Below, one piece after another: positions 19,139 through 29,014 of a DNA stretch of 64,000 nucleotides. Made by a program: the position numbers and the translations under genes. The stretch comes from Solobacterium sp. (GTDB lineage: Bacteria > Bacillota_I > Bacilli_A > Erysipelotrichales > Erysipelotrichaceae): positions 15,669 to 79,668 of the forward strand of contig JAFYGX010000202.1 of the NCBI GenBank assembly GCA_017543025.1, given 5' to 3'. The notes under the pieces were generated by a model that saw only the letters and a list, made by a program, of their open reading frames with translations, ran no database searches and was not told where the DNA came from. Position 1 is the first letter of the stretch. The number at the start of each line of letters is the position of its first letter.

Positions 19139-20173
19139 TTAATCTGGCGGGAAGATTACGGGAAGCGCGTTGAAGAAATATTCCCTGACGGCGTTCATGT
19201 CGTGATAGCCGTCCTGCTTTATGCCATAGATCATATTTTCTGTACTGAATTCCTGCCGGCGCATCATTTCCTGTACCTGTGAGTCTACCTGAGGAAACAT
19301 CGGATCCTGTGCGCCGACTGCGCAGTAGATAAGGTAATCGGTCGGTTTATACCAGCCGTCATGGATTGCGGAAACCAGTCTGCTTACGGTTTTTTCAGGA
19401 TGCTGAAGACCGCCGTTCTGACCGATAATCCAGGAATCTCCGCTCATTGGAACGAAGCTGTGAATCAGATCGAGATTAAACAGAAACTGATGCCAGGTGG
19501 TTACCGAACCCATCGAAAAACCGGCAAAGGCACGATGACTGCGGGAACGCCGCAGATCGTTTATCCGGCTGGAGGCGGCATATGTGGAAAGCTGTGCCTC
19601 AACGGCAGGAATCACATCATTGCGCAGTTCATATTGAAATACGGCAAGCTCTTCAACAGAACGTTCATAGGTCTGCGGCTCGTTATGAGCGTCAAAGGTC
19701 AGACATACCGCAATAAACGGACGGGTTTTCTCGTCTTCAATCAAGTGATCAAAGACATCCCGTATATGAAATGATTCGTCCAGATAATCCTGTGCTTTCA
19801 TCATCCAGCCGTGCATTGTATAAAGAACGTCATACTGCATGTCGGCTTCCGCATCATAACCGTAAGGAAGATAGACATAAGCTGTCTTGGTGATGGGGGT
19901 CATCGGGTCGATGGAATAATCCTTTGTCGTATAGGTGATTTCCGTGAGGGTGCCCTGATGTGCTGCGGCACTGACATATTCCTTCGGTACGGCAGAAGTA
20001 AACACTGTTTCCGGAACCGAAGAGGTCTTGCAGTAGCTTCCGTATTTTTCGTAAAGCGAAGAGAATACAATCATCACGACGGAGGCAATGGAGACAAACA
20101 GAGCCCGGTGATTAAGGCGCGAATCCGGTTTTTCTGAAGCTGGTTTCATGCCTATTACTATACTCTGCTTCAT
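19139..20173 (-). CDS. Membrane-anchored esterase of the enterochelin esterase/CE1 family
   Basis: 344 residues. A membrane segment at about 24-42 (ALFVSIASVVMIVFSSLY) lies near the N-terminus and lacks an obvious cleavage site, suggesting an extracellular enzyme tethered to the membrane. The family pattern is clear: TAYVYLPYGYD, YDVLYTMHGWM, nucleophile elbow GFSMGS (Ser 220) and late catalytic His in DGYHDM. Relatives deacylate carbohydrates or siderophores; feruloyl- or acetyl-xylan-type substrates are possible. It is transcribed alone. Confidence 0.88.
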   Translation of the reverse strand: MKQSIVIGMKPASEKPDSRLNHRALFVSIASVVMIVFSSLYEKYGSYCKTSSVPETVFTSAVPKEYVSAAAHQGTLTEITYTTKDYSIDPMTPITKTAYVYLPYGYDAEADMQYDVLYTMHGWMMKAQDYLDESFHIRDVFDHLIEDEKTRPFIAVCLTFDAHNEPQTYERSVEELAVFQYELRNDVIPAVEAQLSTYAASSRINDLRRSRSHRAFAGFSMGSVTTWHQFLFNLDLIHSFVPMSGDSWIIGQNGGLQHPEKTVSRLVSAIHDGWYKPTDYLIYCAVGAQDPMFPQVDSQVQEMMRRQEFSTENMIYGIKQDGYHDMNAVREYFFNALPVIFPPD

Positions 20174-20372
20174 CTTTTCCGTGCAAACAGAGAGGAATCT
20201 CTTTTACGGGGAATAAAGTTCGGATAAACTGACAGTAAAGAGCAGCAGAGAAGTGAGCGTAAGATGCAGGATCTCCTGCGCGCTTCATGGAGTTTCATAA
20301 AAAAGAGAAACAGGCCAGACCAGATCATACGGAATGCGCGGCAGGAAGGGGTCCGGAATGGAGGTAAAGGAT

Positions 20373-20627
20373 ATGGCGAGAATGAAGAAACTGTTCAGGA
20401 CAGCAGACCGCTATCTGGAACACAGTAACTGGAAACAGTTTTCGGTGATTAAACTCTGCATTCTTTCAGCTGGTGCCATGTGCGGAATGCTGGTAAAAAA
20501 CGAGCATAGAAAACGGGTTTTTCCGTTTGCGGCTGCGGTATTTGCGGCAGCGTATATTCCGCTGATGTCAAGGTTTCTGAAGATATACAGAGAAACCGGA
20601 GAGGAGGGATTTACTTATGATTCGTAA
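20373..20627 (+). CDS. Small two-helix membrane protein
   Basis: About 84 residues from ATG 20373, which has GGAGG 8 nt upstream; in-frame ATGs at 20334 and 20358 are alternatives. Two hydrophobic segments (IKLCILSAGAMCGMLV and VFPFAAAVFAAAYIPLM) surround a short basic loop. It resembles small proteins annotated in Bacillota as permease-like, but with no proven transport role. It overlaps the start of the next lipoprotein gene by 11 nt, so the two are probably co-translated. Confidence 0.7.
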   Translation: MARMKKLFRTADRYLEHSNWKQFSVIKLCILSAGAMCGMLVKNEHRKRVFPFAAAVFAAAYIPLMSRFLKIYRETGEEGFTYDS

Positions 20628-21978
20628 ATTCTTGTTCGGATTGATTCTGACTCTGATGCTGTGTGCGTGCGGCAGTGCCGGCGGTACAGCGGCGGCACCG
20701 GAAGCTGCGGCGGAGGATAAACCGGCGGAGAATATGCAGGAAGAACGGAAACCGGAAGAAATAACGGCAGAAGAAAGTCAGAAGTCTGAAATTCATTCCT
20801 TTTCCGGCAGCTATGAGGAAACCGTACAGGGAAAGAAGGAAACATCCGGTACCGTTCTCACTATTTCAGAAGACGGAACTATTCTGACGGTTCAGTCGGA
20901 AGACGGGAAAAAAGCTCTCAGTGCTGAGATCAGATTCAGTGATATTTACGGAATGAACCGCGGCGCTGCAACACAGATGACGGTGCTTCCCATAGAGATC
21001 AGCGGGCTTGCCGATCCGGGCGTGATTGAACAGAAGACAGATTACATGATTCTTTCTGCTTCGATAAATGGTGAAACGTATCTGGCACTGCGGGAGCTTG
21101 GAAACGGCACATCGCATCTGAGCATGGAGTTCTTCGGAATGGAAAACGAAGCTCCTTCGATCTGGTGGATCTTCCGCAGGGACGGAACTGCAGGAAAACC
21201 GTCTGCTGCGGTGTGCAGGGATGACACGTTCTATGCATTCTGCTGGTACAAGGAGAATGAGGCGGTCTATCTGCAGAAACTGGATTATGAAACCGAGGAA
21301 TCTGACTGGTATGGAGAAGAGCGGACTGCGCTGAAACTGAGCAGAGAAGATACGCCTGCTGGCGGAGAAGCGGTTCGCTACCCGGTGGATGAACAGATTC
21401 AATGGCGTATTTTTCAGGATTCGGAGTCTGTCTCTGCAGACCGGCATGTACCGGAACTGGTCCGTGTGACAACAGACGAAACCGGTACGGTTGTGAAGCT
21501 GTTCTATATGGATTATCTCGGATACGGATATTTTGAGGCAACCGAACCTTCCATGATCAATTACCCCCAGCTGCTCGGACATGATCCCGAACATCCGGTA
21601 CGGGTCTATCATCCGGGGGAATATATGACGCATGAAGATGATCTTCTGAATGTGAACATCGGAGAAGAAGACGGTGCGGAAATGATTTTCTTTGCGACTC
21701 AGAGAGTTCAGGATTTCCGTATTCTGAATCTGACGTTTCAGTCAATGGAGAAGGATGAACCGGTATATGCGATTGAAGAGGCATATTACCTCGAACGCTT
21801 CCTTCCCCAGCATCCGATTGATGTGAAACTGAGGATGATCGGCAGTATTCCCAATCATGGCATCAGCTATACCGCAGATGGAAAAGAACTGTATTTTACG
21901 GTTTCCGTCAGCGGGAAGGACGGGGAACTGGAGCTGACACCATTTGTGCCGGAAACAAAGGAAACAGAAAAAGGATGA
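20617..21978 (+). CDS. Hypothetical lipoprotein
   Basis: 453 residues. The start is preceded by GGAGGG. The signal peptide ends LMLCAC with lipidated Cys 18. An Ala/Glu-rich linker (residues 20-60) follows. The rest is predicted beta-rich with two regions: about 65-180 (SGTVLTISEDGTILTVQSEDG) and about 185-450 (FYAFCWYKENEAVYLQKLDY). I do not recognise either domain. It is coupled with the small membrane protein upstream and ends at a clear terminator. It is most likely an extracellular membrane-tethered protein of unknown function. Confidence 0.75.
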   Translation: MIRKFLFGLILTLMLCACGSAGGTAAAPEAAAEDKPAENMQEERKPEEITAEESQKSEIHSFSGSYEETVQGKKETSGTVLTISEDGTILTVQSEDGKKALSAEIRFSDIYGMNRGAATQMTVLPIEISGLADPGVIEQKTDYMILSASINGETYLALRELGNGTSHLSMEFFGMENEAPSIWWIFRRDGTAGKPSAAVCRDDTFYAFCWYKENEAVYLQKLDYETEESDWYGEERTALKLSREDTPAGGEAVRYPVDEQIQWRIFQDSESVSADRHVPELVRVTTDETGTVVKLFYMDYLGYGYFEATEPSMINYPQLLGHDPEHPVRVYHPGEYMTHEDDLLNVNIGEEDGAEMIFFATQRVQDFRILNLTFQSMEKDEPVYAIEEAYYLERFLPQHPIDVKLRMIGSIPNHGISYTADGKELYFTVSVSGKDGELELTPFVPETKETEKG

Positions 21979-22012
21979 ACGGTTCATCCGAAATGATTGC
22001 GACAGAGCGGAA

Positions 22013-22055
22013 AGAGCTTTGCGGGGCAGTTCATGCCTGCGCAAAGTTCTTTTTC
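22013..22055 (+). terminator. Intrinsic terminator after the lipoprotein gene
   Basis: AGAGCTTTGCG pairs with CGCAAAGTTCT, with one G-U pair, around a roughly 16-nt loop and is followed by a T-rich run. Confidence 0.75.
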
Positions 22056-22197
22056 TGATGATGCGCAGAGTTTTTTCGATTGTCCTGTCCTGCAGATGAA
22101 GCTGTTTTTTGCATACAGCAGAAAAAGAAAATGTGCGTTAGTAAGACGGTCAGAACTCTCTCTGTTATAATTTCTTCAGTTTTTGGAGATTTCAGGA

Positions 22198-23889
22198 ATG
22201 AAGGAACGTACATACAGCGTAACCCGCACAGCGGTTACAGTTATTATCGGCGAAGCAATTCTGCTTATTGCGGCGATTCTTGTGGTAGTTTATTTTGTTT
22301 TTCGCAGCAGTATTACAGACGTATATGAGGAAATGGACCGCTCGATTACCGGTGCGGCATGCAGTGTGGCGGATGAAGCTGCGATGCAGAGTATTGCGCT
22401 GCAGGCAAAGGCGGTATATGACGGGATCGAACAGCCGGAGCAGCTGTACCGCGAACATCCGGAACAGTATTACGCGGCATTCGCTTCGATACAGGAATCG
22501 GACACATATAAGGAAATGTGGCAGAGGATTGAACGGATGCGGCAGTCAACTGCTTCAACATGCATTTCCTATGTGATTCTGATTCCGGAGAAAAACTACG
22601 GACTGTCCCTGATGGATATGAGCGCTAAGAACGTCCTGCCATGCGGAGATTTTTTTGAGTATAATACCGCGGATCTGGAACATGAACCGGGAAGGAAGTT
22701 CAGCGCATTTGTGAGTAAATCGCCGACCTACGGACTTGTCAGGACAGACGGAATTCCTTATTATACCGACCCGGAACAAGGGGTCTATGCATATCTGGTC
22801 GCGGATATTCCGCTTCACAATGTACAGATGCACTCCCTTGCATTTCTGCTGAACGCATCGCTGATCTCTGCGGTTCTGACGATTCTGATCTGCATCGTAC
22901 TTGCGTACAGACTCCGCAATGCGCTTGTACAGCCGATCCAGGTACTTTCGTATAAGGCGAAGCGATTTGCCGGCGAACATACAGAGAACGCAAAGGAAAC
23001 AGATATTTTCAGCGGTAAAGAAGGCGGCAGGATTACAGAATTGCGGGAGCTTTCAGAATCTCTGAATCTAATGGAAGACGAGATGAACGACTATATCGGG
23101 AATCTTTCAAAACTGATGACCGAAAAAGCGAGAATCAGCACGGAACTGGAGCTTGCGGAAAGCATTCAGGGGAATATGCTGCCGAATATTTTCCCGGCAT
23201 TCCCGGACCGTACGGAATTTGAAGTCTACGGACTGATGAATCCGGCCAGAGAAATCGGCGGTGATTTCTATGACTTCTTCCTGATCGATGAAGATCATCT
23301 TGCGATGGTGATCGCAGATGTATCCGGCAAGGGGATTCCTGCTGCGCTCTTCATGATGATGTCAAAGATTCTGATCAAGAATCAGCTTCTGATGGGGTAT
23401 TCTCCGAAGGAAACCATTGAGCGGGTGAACAATACGATCTGTCAGAGCAATGAAAATGATATGTTTGTGACAGTCTGGCTCGGTATTCTGACGATCTCAA
23501 CCGGTGAGATCAAAGCTGTCAACGCCGGTCATGAGTATCCGATCCTTTGCCGTGCCGGAGGGAAGTTCCGGGTGCTGAGAGATACGCATGGTTTTGTGGT
23601 TGGCTCAATTGCCGATCTGAAATACAAGGAGTATGAAATTCAGCTGAAAACCGGCGATATGCTGTTTCTGTATACAGACGGTTTGCCGGAAGCCACAAAT
23701 CCGAATGGAGAGCTGTTCGGGATTGAACGTATTCTTGCAGTTCTGAACGAGGACCCGAATGCGGATCTGGAAGAGATGTTTGTATCGATGGGAATTGCTG
23801 CAGCGGAATTCGGAGAGGATGCGCCGCAGTTCGATGATCTGACGATGCTGGCGCTCAGGGCGAAGGATATGCCGAAAAGATCAGAATAA
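22198..23889 (+). CDS. Membrane sensor PP2C (SpoIIE/RsbU-type) serine phosphatase
   Basis: 563 residues from ATG 22198 (GGAG 9 nt upstream). TM1 at about 15-37, an extracellular sensor of about 180 residues, TM2 at about 222-240, a HAMP-like linker (VQPIQVLSYKAKRFA) and a short coiled coil precede the phosphatase. Metal-binding motifs are intact: REIGGDFYDF, IADVSGKGIPAALFM, NAGHEYP, LYTDGLPEATN and DDLTML. Such enzymes dephosphorylate STAS-domain anti-sigma antagonists in partner switching. A STAS-HAD fusion is encoded at 36846-37946, but no cognate kinase was recognised. TATAAT at 22166-22171 is a likely -10 box. Confidence 0.92.
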   Translation: MKERTYSVTRTAVTVIIGEAILLIAAILVVVYFVFRSSITDVYEEMDRSITGAACSVADEAAMQSIALQAKAVYDGIEQPEQLYREHPEQYYAAFASIQESDTYKEMWQRIERMRQSTASTCISYVILIPEKNYGLSLMDMSAKNVLPCGDFFEYNTADLEHEPGRKFSAFVSKSPTYGLVRTDGIPYYTDPEQGVYAYLVADIPLHNVQMHSLAFLLNASLISAVLTILICIVLAYRLRNALVQPIQVLSYKAKRFAGEHTENAKETDIFSGKEGGRITELRELSESLNLMEDEMNDYIGNLSKLMTEKARISTELELAESIQGNMLPNIFPAFPDRTEFEVYGLMNPAREIGGDFYDFFLIDEDHLAMVIADVSGKGIPAALFMMMSKILIKNQLLMGYSPKETIERVNNTICQSNENDMFVTVWLGILTISTGEIKAVNAGHEYPILCRAGGKFRVLRDTHGFVVGSIADLKYKEYEIQLKTGDMLFLYTDGLPEATNPNGELFGIERILAVLNEDPNADLEEMFVSMGIAAAEFGEDAPQFDDLTMLALRAKDMPKRSE

Positions 23890-23960
23890 TTGGTGCATCC
23901 GGGTCTGAATGATTCTTCGGTGTGTATTACAATAGAAAAAGGGGAAGGAAAAGGAATCAG

Positions 23961-24473
23961 ATGGAATTCAAAGATGTGATCAGAAACCGGTATTCCTGCA
24001 AGAAGTTCAGTGACAGGCAGGTAGAACCGGAAAAACTGCATGCGATTCTTGAGGCAGGCAGACTTGCGCCGACAGCGAAAAACCTTCAGGAACAGCATGT
24101 ATATGTGATTCAGAGTCCGCAGATGCTGGCAAAGGTTGATGCGGAAACACCGTGCCGTTATGGCGCGCCGACCGTTCTTGCGGTAACGTTTGATAAGAAT
24201 AATGTATTTACTTATCCGGGCGGCAGACGGAATTCCGGAGCAGAAGATGCGACAATTGTTGCTACGCATATGATTCTTGCGGCGGAGAATGAAGGCGTGC
24301 AGAGCTGCTGGGTCAATTATCTGGATCCAGATAAGCTGGCAGGTGCACTGGGACTTCCGGAGAATGAAGAAGTGCTGATGGTTATGGATCTTGGCTATGC
24401 GGCAGAGGGAGCCGAACCGCTTGCGAATCACAGTGCGAGAAAGCCTCTGGAAGATACGGTTTCCTATCTTTAA
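23961..24473 (+). CDS. Nitroreductase-family FMN oxidoreductase
   Basis: 170 residues from ATG 23961 (GGAAAAGGAA upstream). Family features: VIRNRYSCKKFSDRQV, the FMN phosphate-binding Arg/Ser segment; ILEAGRLAPTAKNLQEQHVYVI; GVQSCWVNYLDPDKL; and the final VMDLGYAAEGAEP. The size fits the short nitroreductase subgroup. It probably reduces nitro- or quinone-type compounds with NAD(P)H; the natural substrate is unknown. It is followed 35 nt later by a small zinc-ribbon gene, then a terminator. Confidence 0.9.
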   Translation: MEFKDVIRNRYSCKKFSDRQVEPEKLHAILEAGRLAPTAKNLQEQHVYVIQSPQMLAKVDAETPCRYGAPTVLAVTFDKNNVFTYPGGRRNSGAEDATIVATHMILAAENEGVQSCWVNYLDPDKLAGALGLPENEEVLMVMDLGYAAEGAEPLANHSARKPLEDTVSYL

Positions 24474-24508
24474 ATCAATAAGCTGTCCCTCAGGAAGGAG
24501 GATGTGAT

Positions 24509-24700
24509 ATGCCGAGAGAAACAGATAACAACTCCAACAAACACGGTAGCTGGATTCATAAACGCGTACAGAATGCGGAATCGGTAACCGGTTATTTCAT
24601 TCTTCCTGAATGCAAATGCAGTCTCTGCGGCTATTCTTCTACATTTGAGAAGGAACGCTGCCCGCACTGCAAAGCAATTATGGATGAAAAAAGCCAGTAA
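24509..24700 (+). CDS. Small rubredoxin/zinc-ribbon-like protein
   Basis: 63 residues with a near-ideal AAGGAGG before its ATG. Four Cys are arranged CSLCGYSS ... CPHCK, enough to hold zinc or iron as a ribbon or rubredoxin knuckle. The N-terminal half is polar. It is probably in one operon with the nitroreductase and could act as a small redox or structural partner, but no family is assigned. Confidence 0.75.
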   Translation: MPRETDNNSNKHGSWIHKRVQNAESVTGYFILPECKCSLCGYSSTFEKERCPHCKAIMDEKSQ

Positions 24701-24725
24701 GAAAATAACGGAGCTTAAAAATAAG

Positions 24726-24756
24726 AACTGCAGAACCAAACGCTGCAGTTTTTTCT
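24726..24756 (+). terminator. Intrinsic terminator after the zinc-ribbon gene
   Basis: AACTGCAG and CTGCAGTT pair around a 9-nt loop and are followed by a T-run. Confidence 0.88.
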
Positions 24757-24992
24757 TGCTGGATACATAAGTAAGAAGTCACGGGGAGAATACAGAACGG
24801 ATGAACTGACAGAGAGCTGTGAACAGCAGAATTGTACTCAGCGGCATGTTCTGCCGGCATAATCCGCATATGGAAGAAAACTGTGCATGGTACACCGCCC
24901 TGTCATATAGCCTTTGCGGAAATGCCGGCGCTCTGCATAGACTGCAGATCTGTGGCTGAGCGGTGCAGGCGGATAAATGAAACCGGTTTTGT

Positions 24993-25652
24993 TTACAGAA
25001 GTTCAAGTATCTTCCCGAACGCTCCCGGTTCATCAAAGCCGGTAAGATACAGATCACAGACTGCTTTCAGCTCTTCCTGCTGCTGCTCGCTGGCATCGCG
25101 GATACCGATTACGGTAAAGCCTGCTTCTCTGGCGGTCTTTGCGGCATGAAAGGCGTCTTCTGCGACAGCTGTACGCTGTCTGTCTGTGCCAAGTGCAGCT
25201 CTGGCTTCTTCATAGATCTTTGACTCGGTCTTCGAGCTGCCGGTTTCGGTACATGTGAAAATGGCGGAGAAATACCGGTCCAGTCCGGTTCGCTTCAATG
25301 CGGCTTCAATCATGGGCCGATCGGTGGCGGTCGCAATGCACATCCGGACATCATGATGGGAAAGCGTTTCGAGAAGCTGTGGAACACATGGTTTCGGAAG
25401 TATCTGATACCGGTACATATCCATGATCATCTGTGCGGTTTCCTGCATGATCTGCGGAACATCTTTGGGCAGGTCATACTGATGAATAAAGTATTCTGCT
25501 GCCTGGGGAAGCGTCAATGTTTTTACCGTTTCAAAAATATCATCTGCCGGCTCGATTCCCTGTCTGCGAAGGTAATCGAAGGGCAGCCGGTACCAGAACG
25601 GCATCGAGTCAAACAGGGTGCCGTCAAAATCAAAAATCATGCCTTTTATCAT
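24993..25652 (-). CDS. HAD-superfamily phosphatase (subfamily IA)
   Basis: 219 residues, with AAGGAGAAA before the ATG. Motif I is FDFDGTLFDS with the nucleophile Asp. The cap domain lies between about 20 and 95. Motif II is CIATATDRP, motif III the Lys in SSKTESKIYEEA, and motif IV AVAEDAFHAAKTAREAG. The pattern is that of beta-phosphoglucomutase or phosphoglycolate phosphatase-like enzymes; substrate not determinable. It is separated from the upstream CPBP gene by a strong terminator. Confidence 0.88.
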   Translation of the reverse strand: MIKGMIFDFDGTLFDSMPFWYRLPFDYLRRQGIEPADDIFETVKTLTLPQAAEYFIHQYDLPKDVPQIMQETAQMIMDMYRYQILPKPCVPQLLETLSHHDVRMCIATATDRPMIEAALKRTGLDRYFSAIFTCTETGSSKTESKIYEEARAALGTDRQRTAVAEDAFHAAKTAREAGFTVIGIRDASEQQQEELKAVCDLYLTGFDEPGAFGKILELL

Positions 25653-25726
25653 TCGATTTCTCCTTCTCTGGTCAAAGAGATCTGTATGCCTCTGATTGTC
25701 ATACGGGGAAGAACACTGGTCAAGAC

Positions 25727-25757
25727 GAAAAAATACAGCACCATTGCAGTGCTGTAT
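25727..25757 (-). terminator. Intrinsic terminator after the CPBP gene (reverse strand)
   Basis: On the reverse strand ATACAGCAC pairs with GTGCTGTAT around a 7-nt loop, followed by six T residues. Confidence 0.9.
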
Positions 25758-25773
25758 CCTGTTCTGATAGTGA

Positions 25774-26688
25774 TTAATCCGCAGTCTGCCGGTCCAGCCA
25801 GGGGTTATAGGAAGTGCGCTTGTTCTTTTCGCCCCACCAGACGATGGCGATGATGCCGATTACATGTATGAGTGTGGTAATAATAGTCCCCTCAATACCG
25901 AAGGAGTTGCTGTAGAAGAGACTGTCGCGGGCGTTGGCGGCGTCCAGTCTGAAAATGGAATAGGCAGTTACGATACCGCTGTTGGGCAGCCCGAAGATAA
26001 TGTTCTGCGTGAAGTTCCATGCGGTATGTATGCCCATGCAGATCCAGATACTGTCGAGATACCGGACGCAGGTGCCGTAGAAGACGCCGACCACGAAGAT
26101 GTTGAATAACGCCAGTTTCGTTGTCCCCGGATTTGCAAGATGCAGAGACATGAATACAAAGGAATTAAGCAGAATCGCAAACCAGTGCCCCCGGTAGCCG
26201 CGGCGGATACGCTGATACAGGAAGCCTCGGTCGATCAGCTCTTCGGCAGAAGACTGAATGAATATCGTGATCAGAAAGAGCAGAAGATATCCGATGTGAA
26301 ACGAATCAAAGCTCAGGTAGATATCTTTATGAAGCCAGGCACAGAGAATACCGAATCCGTTCATCAGAAAGCCGAGCAGCAGTCCGATGCCGAGCATTGC
26401 CGGCGTATTGTTTTCGGGGCCGCTGGTCAGAGCCTTCAGAATCGGCGTGTTGGTTTTGGTGAAGCGAAGGTAAAGAAACAGCACGATCCAGATTCCGATG
26501 AAACTGAAATACAGCATCAGATGGTCTGTGATGGGCGTTATTCCGATCACAGACTGCAGGCCGCGGCCAATCCTATATCCAAGCATCTGACCCAACAGGA
26601 CGATTACTAAGGAAAGCAGCGAGGGAATCAGGAAAAAATCATTCCATTTGAAGTTTTCGTTATGGATTCTGTTCAGTAATTCTTTCAT
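25774..26688 (-). CDS. CPBP-family intramembrane metalloprotease (Abi-like)
   Basis: 304 residues with about eight hydrophobic segments. Active-site motifs of the CPBP family are present: SSAEELIDRGFLY (Glu 149-150 and Arg 154), FMSLHLAN (His 183) and IHTAWNFTQN. Family members include CAAX prenyl proteases, bacteriocin-immunity proteins and regulators of membrane proteases. The ATG follows GGAGGAAATGAT and lies 19 nt after the stop of the damaged GH3 gene, so the two were probably one operon. The substrate is unknown. Confidence 0.9.
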   Translation of the reverse strand: MKELLNRIHNENFKWNDFFLIPSLLSLVIVLLGQMLGYRIGRGLQSVIGITPITDHLMLYFSFIGIWIVLFLYLRFTKTNTPILKALTSGPENNTPAMLGIGLLLGFLMNGFGILCAWLHKDIYLSFDSFHIGYLLLFLITIFIQSSAEELIDRGFLYQRIRRGYRGHWFAILLNSFVFMSLHLANPGTTKLALFNIFVVGVFYGTCVRYLDSIWICMGIHTAWNFTQNIIFGLPNSGIVTAYSIFRLDAANARDSLFYSNSFGIEGTIITTLIHVIGIIAIVWWGEKNKRTSYNPWLDRQTAD

Positions 26689-26707
26689 ATCATTTCCTCC
26701 AATTTAT

Positions 26708-28728
26708 TTACTCTGCACGCGGCCAGAGAACCGTGTCAGAAATATGTCCGGTTTCATCCGGCGCATTGATGTTTACAGGGAGTCTGCCTGCAGGGGTCCC
26801 CATTCCGAAGCAGGAACAGATACCGGCAACGAGATTCGGACAGTAGGAACTTCCTTTTCCGGTCTCCGGCGGGAGCTCCTTCATACTGCTCGAGCAGTAT
26901 GTCAGAACGATTGCGTCCGCATCCGGAAACCTTGCGGCATCATAAGGCAGCAGTCCGGAGAGGAAGATCGTCTTCTTTCCGGCCTCGTGGCGATTTTTTA
27001 TGATCTGAGTGAAAACCGGAACGGAAAGACCGTTGCCGCTTTCCGGATCAAGGCAGATCGAATCCCAGGAACGATACAGCAGGATGACATGATCTGCTTC
27101 CTGTGCCGCTTTGATGACTTCTTCTCCGTTTTCCTGATCCTTGACGGTATGCAGGATTGATGTCACTTCCGCTCCTTCCGGAAGCAGGCTGTTTTTTTCG
27201 AGAATCTGCTTTGCGGCTTCGCCTATGGCAGCCCGTGACGCACAGGTATCCGCCAGTACAATCAGTGTTTTTTCACCTTCTCTGACACTGAGCGGGAACG
27301 CATCATCATTTTTCAGAACCGTCAGTGCCTGTTCCGCGATGTTCCATACGGTCTTGCGATGTTCCTGACTGCCGATTCCTTCTTCTGCCTTCCTGATCTT
27401 CTCTTCGGATGCAGCGAAGTCGTTCTGCTTCAGCAGACCGTACTTTTCCTTCAGCGTCAGAATGCGGCGCACTGCTTCATCAAGCCGCTCTGTGCTGATC
27501 TCGCCGTTCTTTATGAGTTCTTCAATCAGATCCGGCGTCTGGTAAACGAGCATGTAGGAATCAGGATCCTTGACCGGGGGAATAATCACCATATCTGCCC
27601 CGGCATTGATCGTATAGCGAAGCACATCTTTGTATTCGAAGTTCTTTGAGATTGCCTCCATGTCCAGGGCGTCACTGACGACAACACCTTCAAATTTCAT
27701 ATCATTCCGCAGAAGACCGGTCAGAATGTCATCGCTCATTGTTGCCGGAAGATATACTTCTTCACCTGTACTGATGGAAACATAGGTTTCCTTTTCAATT
27801 TCCGGATACTGGATGTGCGCCGTCATGATCATATCTGCACCATCATCGATCGCGGCCTGAAACGGAATCAGTTCAAATGCTTTCAGTTCTTCCAGTGTGC
27901 TGTCGATTTTCGGGAATCCGCTGTGACTGTCGGTATCTGTATTGCCATGCCCGGGGAAGTGCTTCAGAGAAGTAAGTGTACCGGTGTCATGAAGTCCTTT
28001 CTGGAATGCAAGGCCGAATTCCGAAACGATTGACACGGAATCAGAGAAGGAACGAATGCCGATAACCGGATTGTTGTTAATATCCATGACCGGAGCGAAA
28101 TCAACATTGATTCCGAGAAGACCGAGTTCTTCTCCGAAAATTCTGCCCATCGTTTCCGCATATTCTGCGTTCCCTGCAGCAGCCAGTGCCATATTGGATA
28201 CACCGGTGGTTCCGAAGGTGACACGGGAGACATTGCCGCCTTCCTGGTCGGCTGCGATAAACATCGGCAGCCCGCCGGCAGCGGCGTTTGTCTGCTGAAT
28301 ATCCGCGATCAGCCGGACAACCTGTTCTGCAGAATCGAAATTTTCTCCATACAGCAGAAGACCGCCGTAATGTGAATCTGCAATCTCATCGCGGATGATA
28401 TCGTTCAGTTCTGTAAGGGGAGCTCCTTCCTTATCCTTTGTGACTTAGCTTTCTTCCTTCTTTTCGGTGTCTTCTATTTCATGCCAGACACGGAATGCAG
28501 GAAACAGAATCTGGCCGATCTTATCCTGCAGAGTCATTTCTCTGAGCATTGCCTCAACCGACTCACTGCTCTTCGGCGAAGCGGTTTCCGTAATTGCGGA
28601 TGGTTCTGCGGAAGGTGAAGGTGTTTCTGCAGCGGGGGGGGAGAAGCAGAAGGGCTTTTCTGCCCGCATGCAAGTGTCAATGCACTGACCGAAATCAGAA
28701 GCAGTGCATGCTTACATCTGAATTTCAT
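26708..28728 (-). pseudogene. GH3 beta-N-acetylhexosaminidase (NagZ-like) lipoprotein with frameshift and in-frame stop
   Basis: From ATG 28728 (GGAGG upstream) a lipoprotein signal ends TLAC. The frame is lost in a C8 tract (28634-28641) and would be restored by one extra C. The restored frame continues through a Pro/Ser/Thr linker and the NagZ start MTLQDKIGQILFPAF. It then meets TAA at 28445-28447 and runs on in the same frame for 578 more residues to 26708. That part holds AADQEGGNVSRV, LKHFPGHGNTDTDSH (catalytic His region) and SDALDME (nucleophile Asp), followed by a C-terminal domain. It was probably a cell-wall recycling hexosaminidase, now doubly broken unless the defects are assembly errors. 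Confidence 0.85.
28634..28641. repeat. G8 homopolymer at the GH3 frameshift
   Basis: Eight G on the plus strand (C8 in the gene). One base more would join the lipoprotein signal to the catalytic frame, so slippage here could switch export of the protein. Confidence 0.85.
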
Positions 28729-29001
28729 GATTTTCGTTGACCTCCAGTATCTGAGTTATGCTGTAAGAAAACAGAGAACCCGTTACTTATGATACACGTT
28801 TCAAAACCCGAATTAGGAATGGTTTCCCTTTTTTCATCCCGGAAGGCAGAAGAAATACGGCCGCAAAGGGAACGTACTCGGCTGGATAAATCCGGCGCGA
28901 TTCCGCGTCGGAAGCGAAATGTCCGGCCCGTTTCCGGCTATAGGATGCCGCAGGAAAGTACCCCGGGCTTTATTTTGTTCGGCGGGAGAATAAAAATCTT
29001 T

Positions 29002-29007
29002 TATAAT
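29002..29007 (+). promoter_or_regulatory. Candidate -10 box for the phosphodiester glycosidase gene, leaderless context
   Basis: TATAAT ends 7 nt before the ATG at 29015, and no Shine-Dalgarno sequence is present in between. No good -35 hexamer at normal spacing was found. Confidence 0.45.
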
Positions 29008-29014
29008 CCCTAAT

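Noticed and set aside
20866..21633. 255-codon antisense frame in the lipoprotein gene
   Set aside because: Opposite strand to a well-supported lipoprotein gene with its own ribosome binding site and terminator; no motif.
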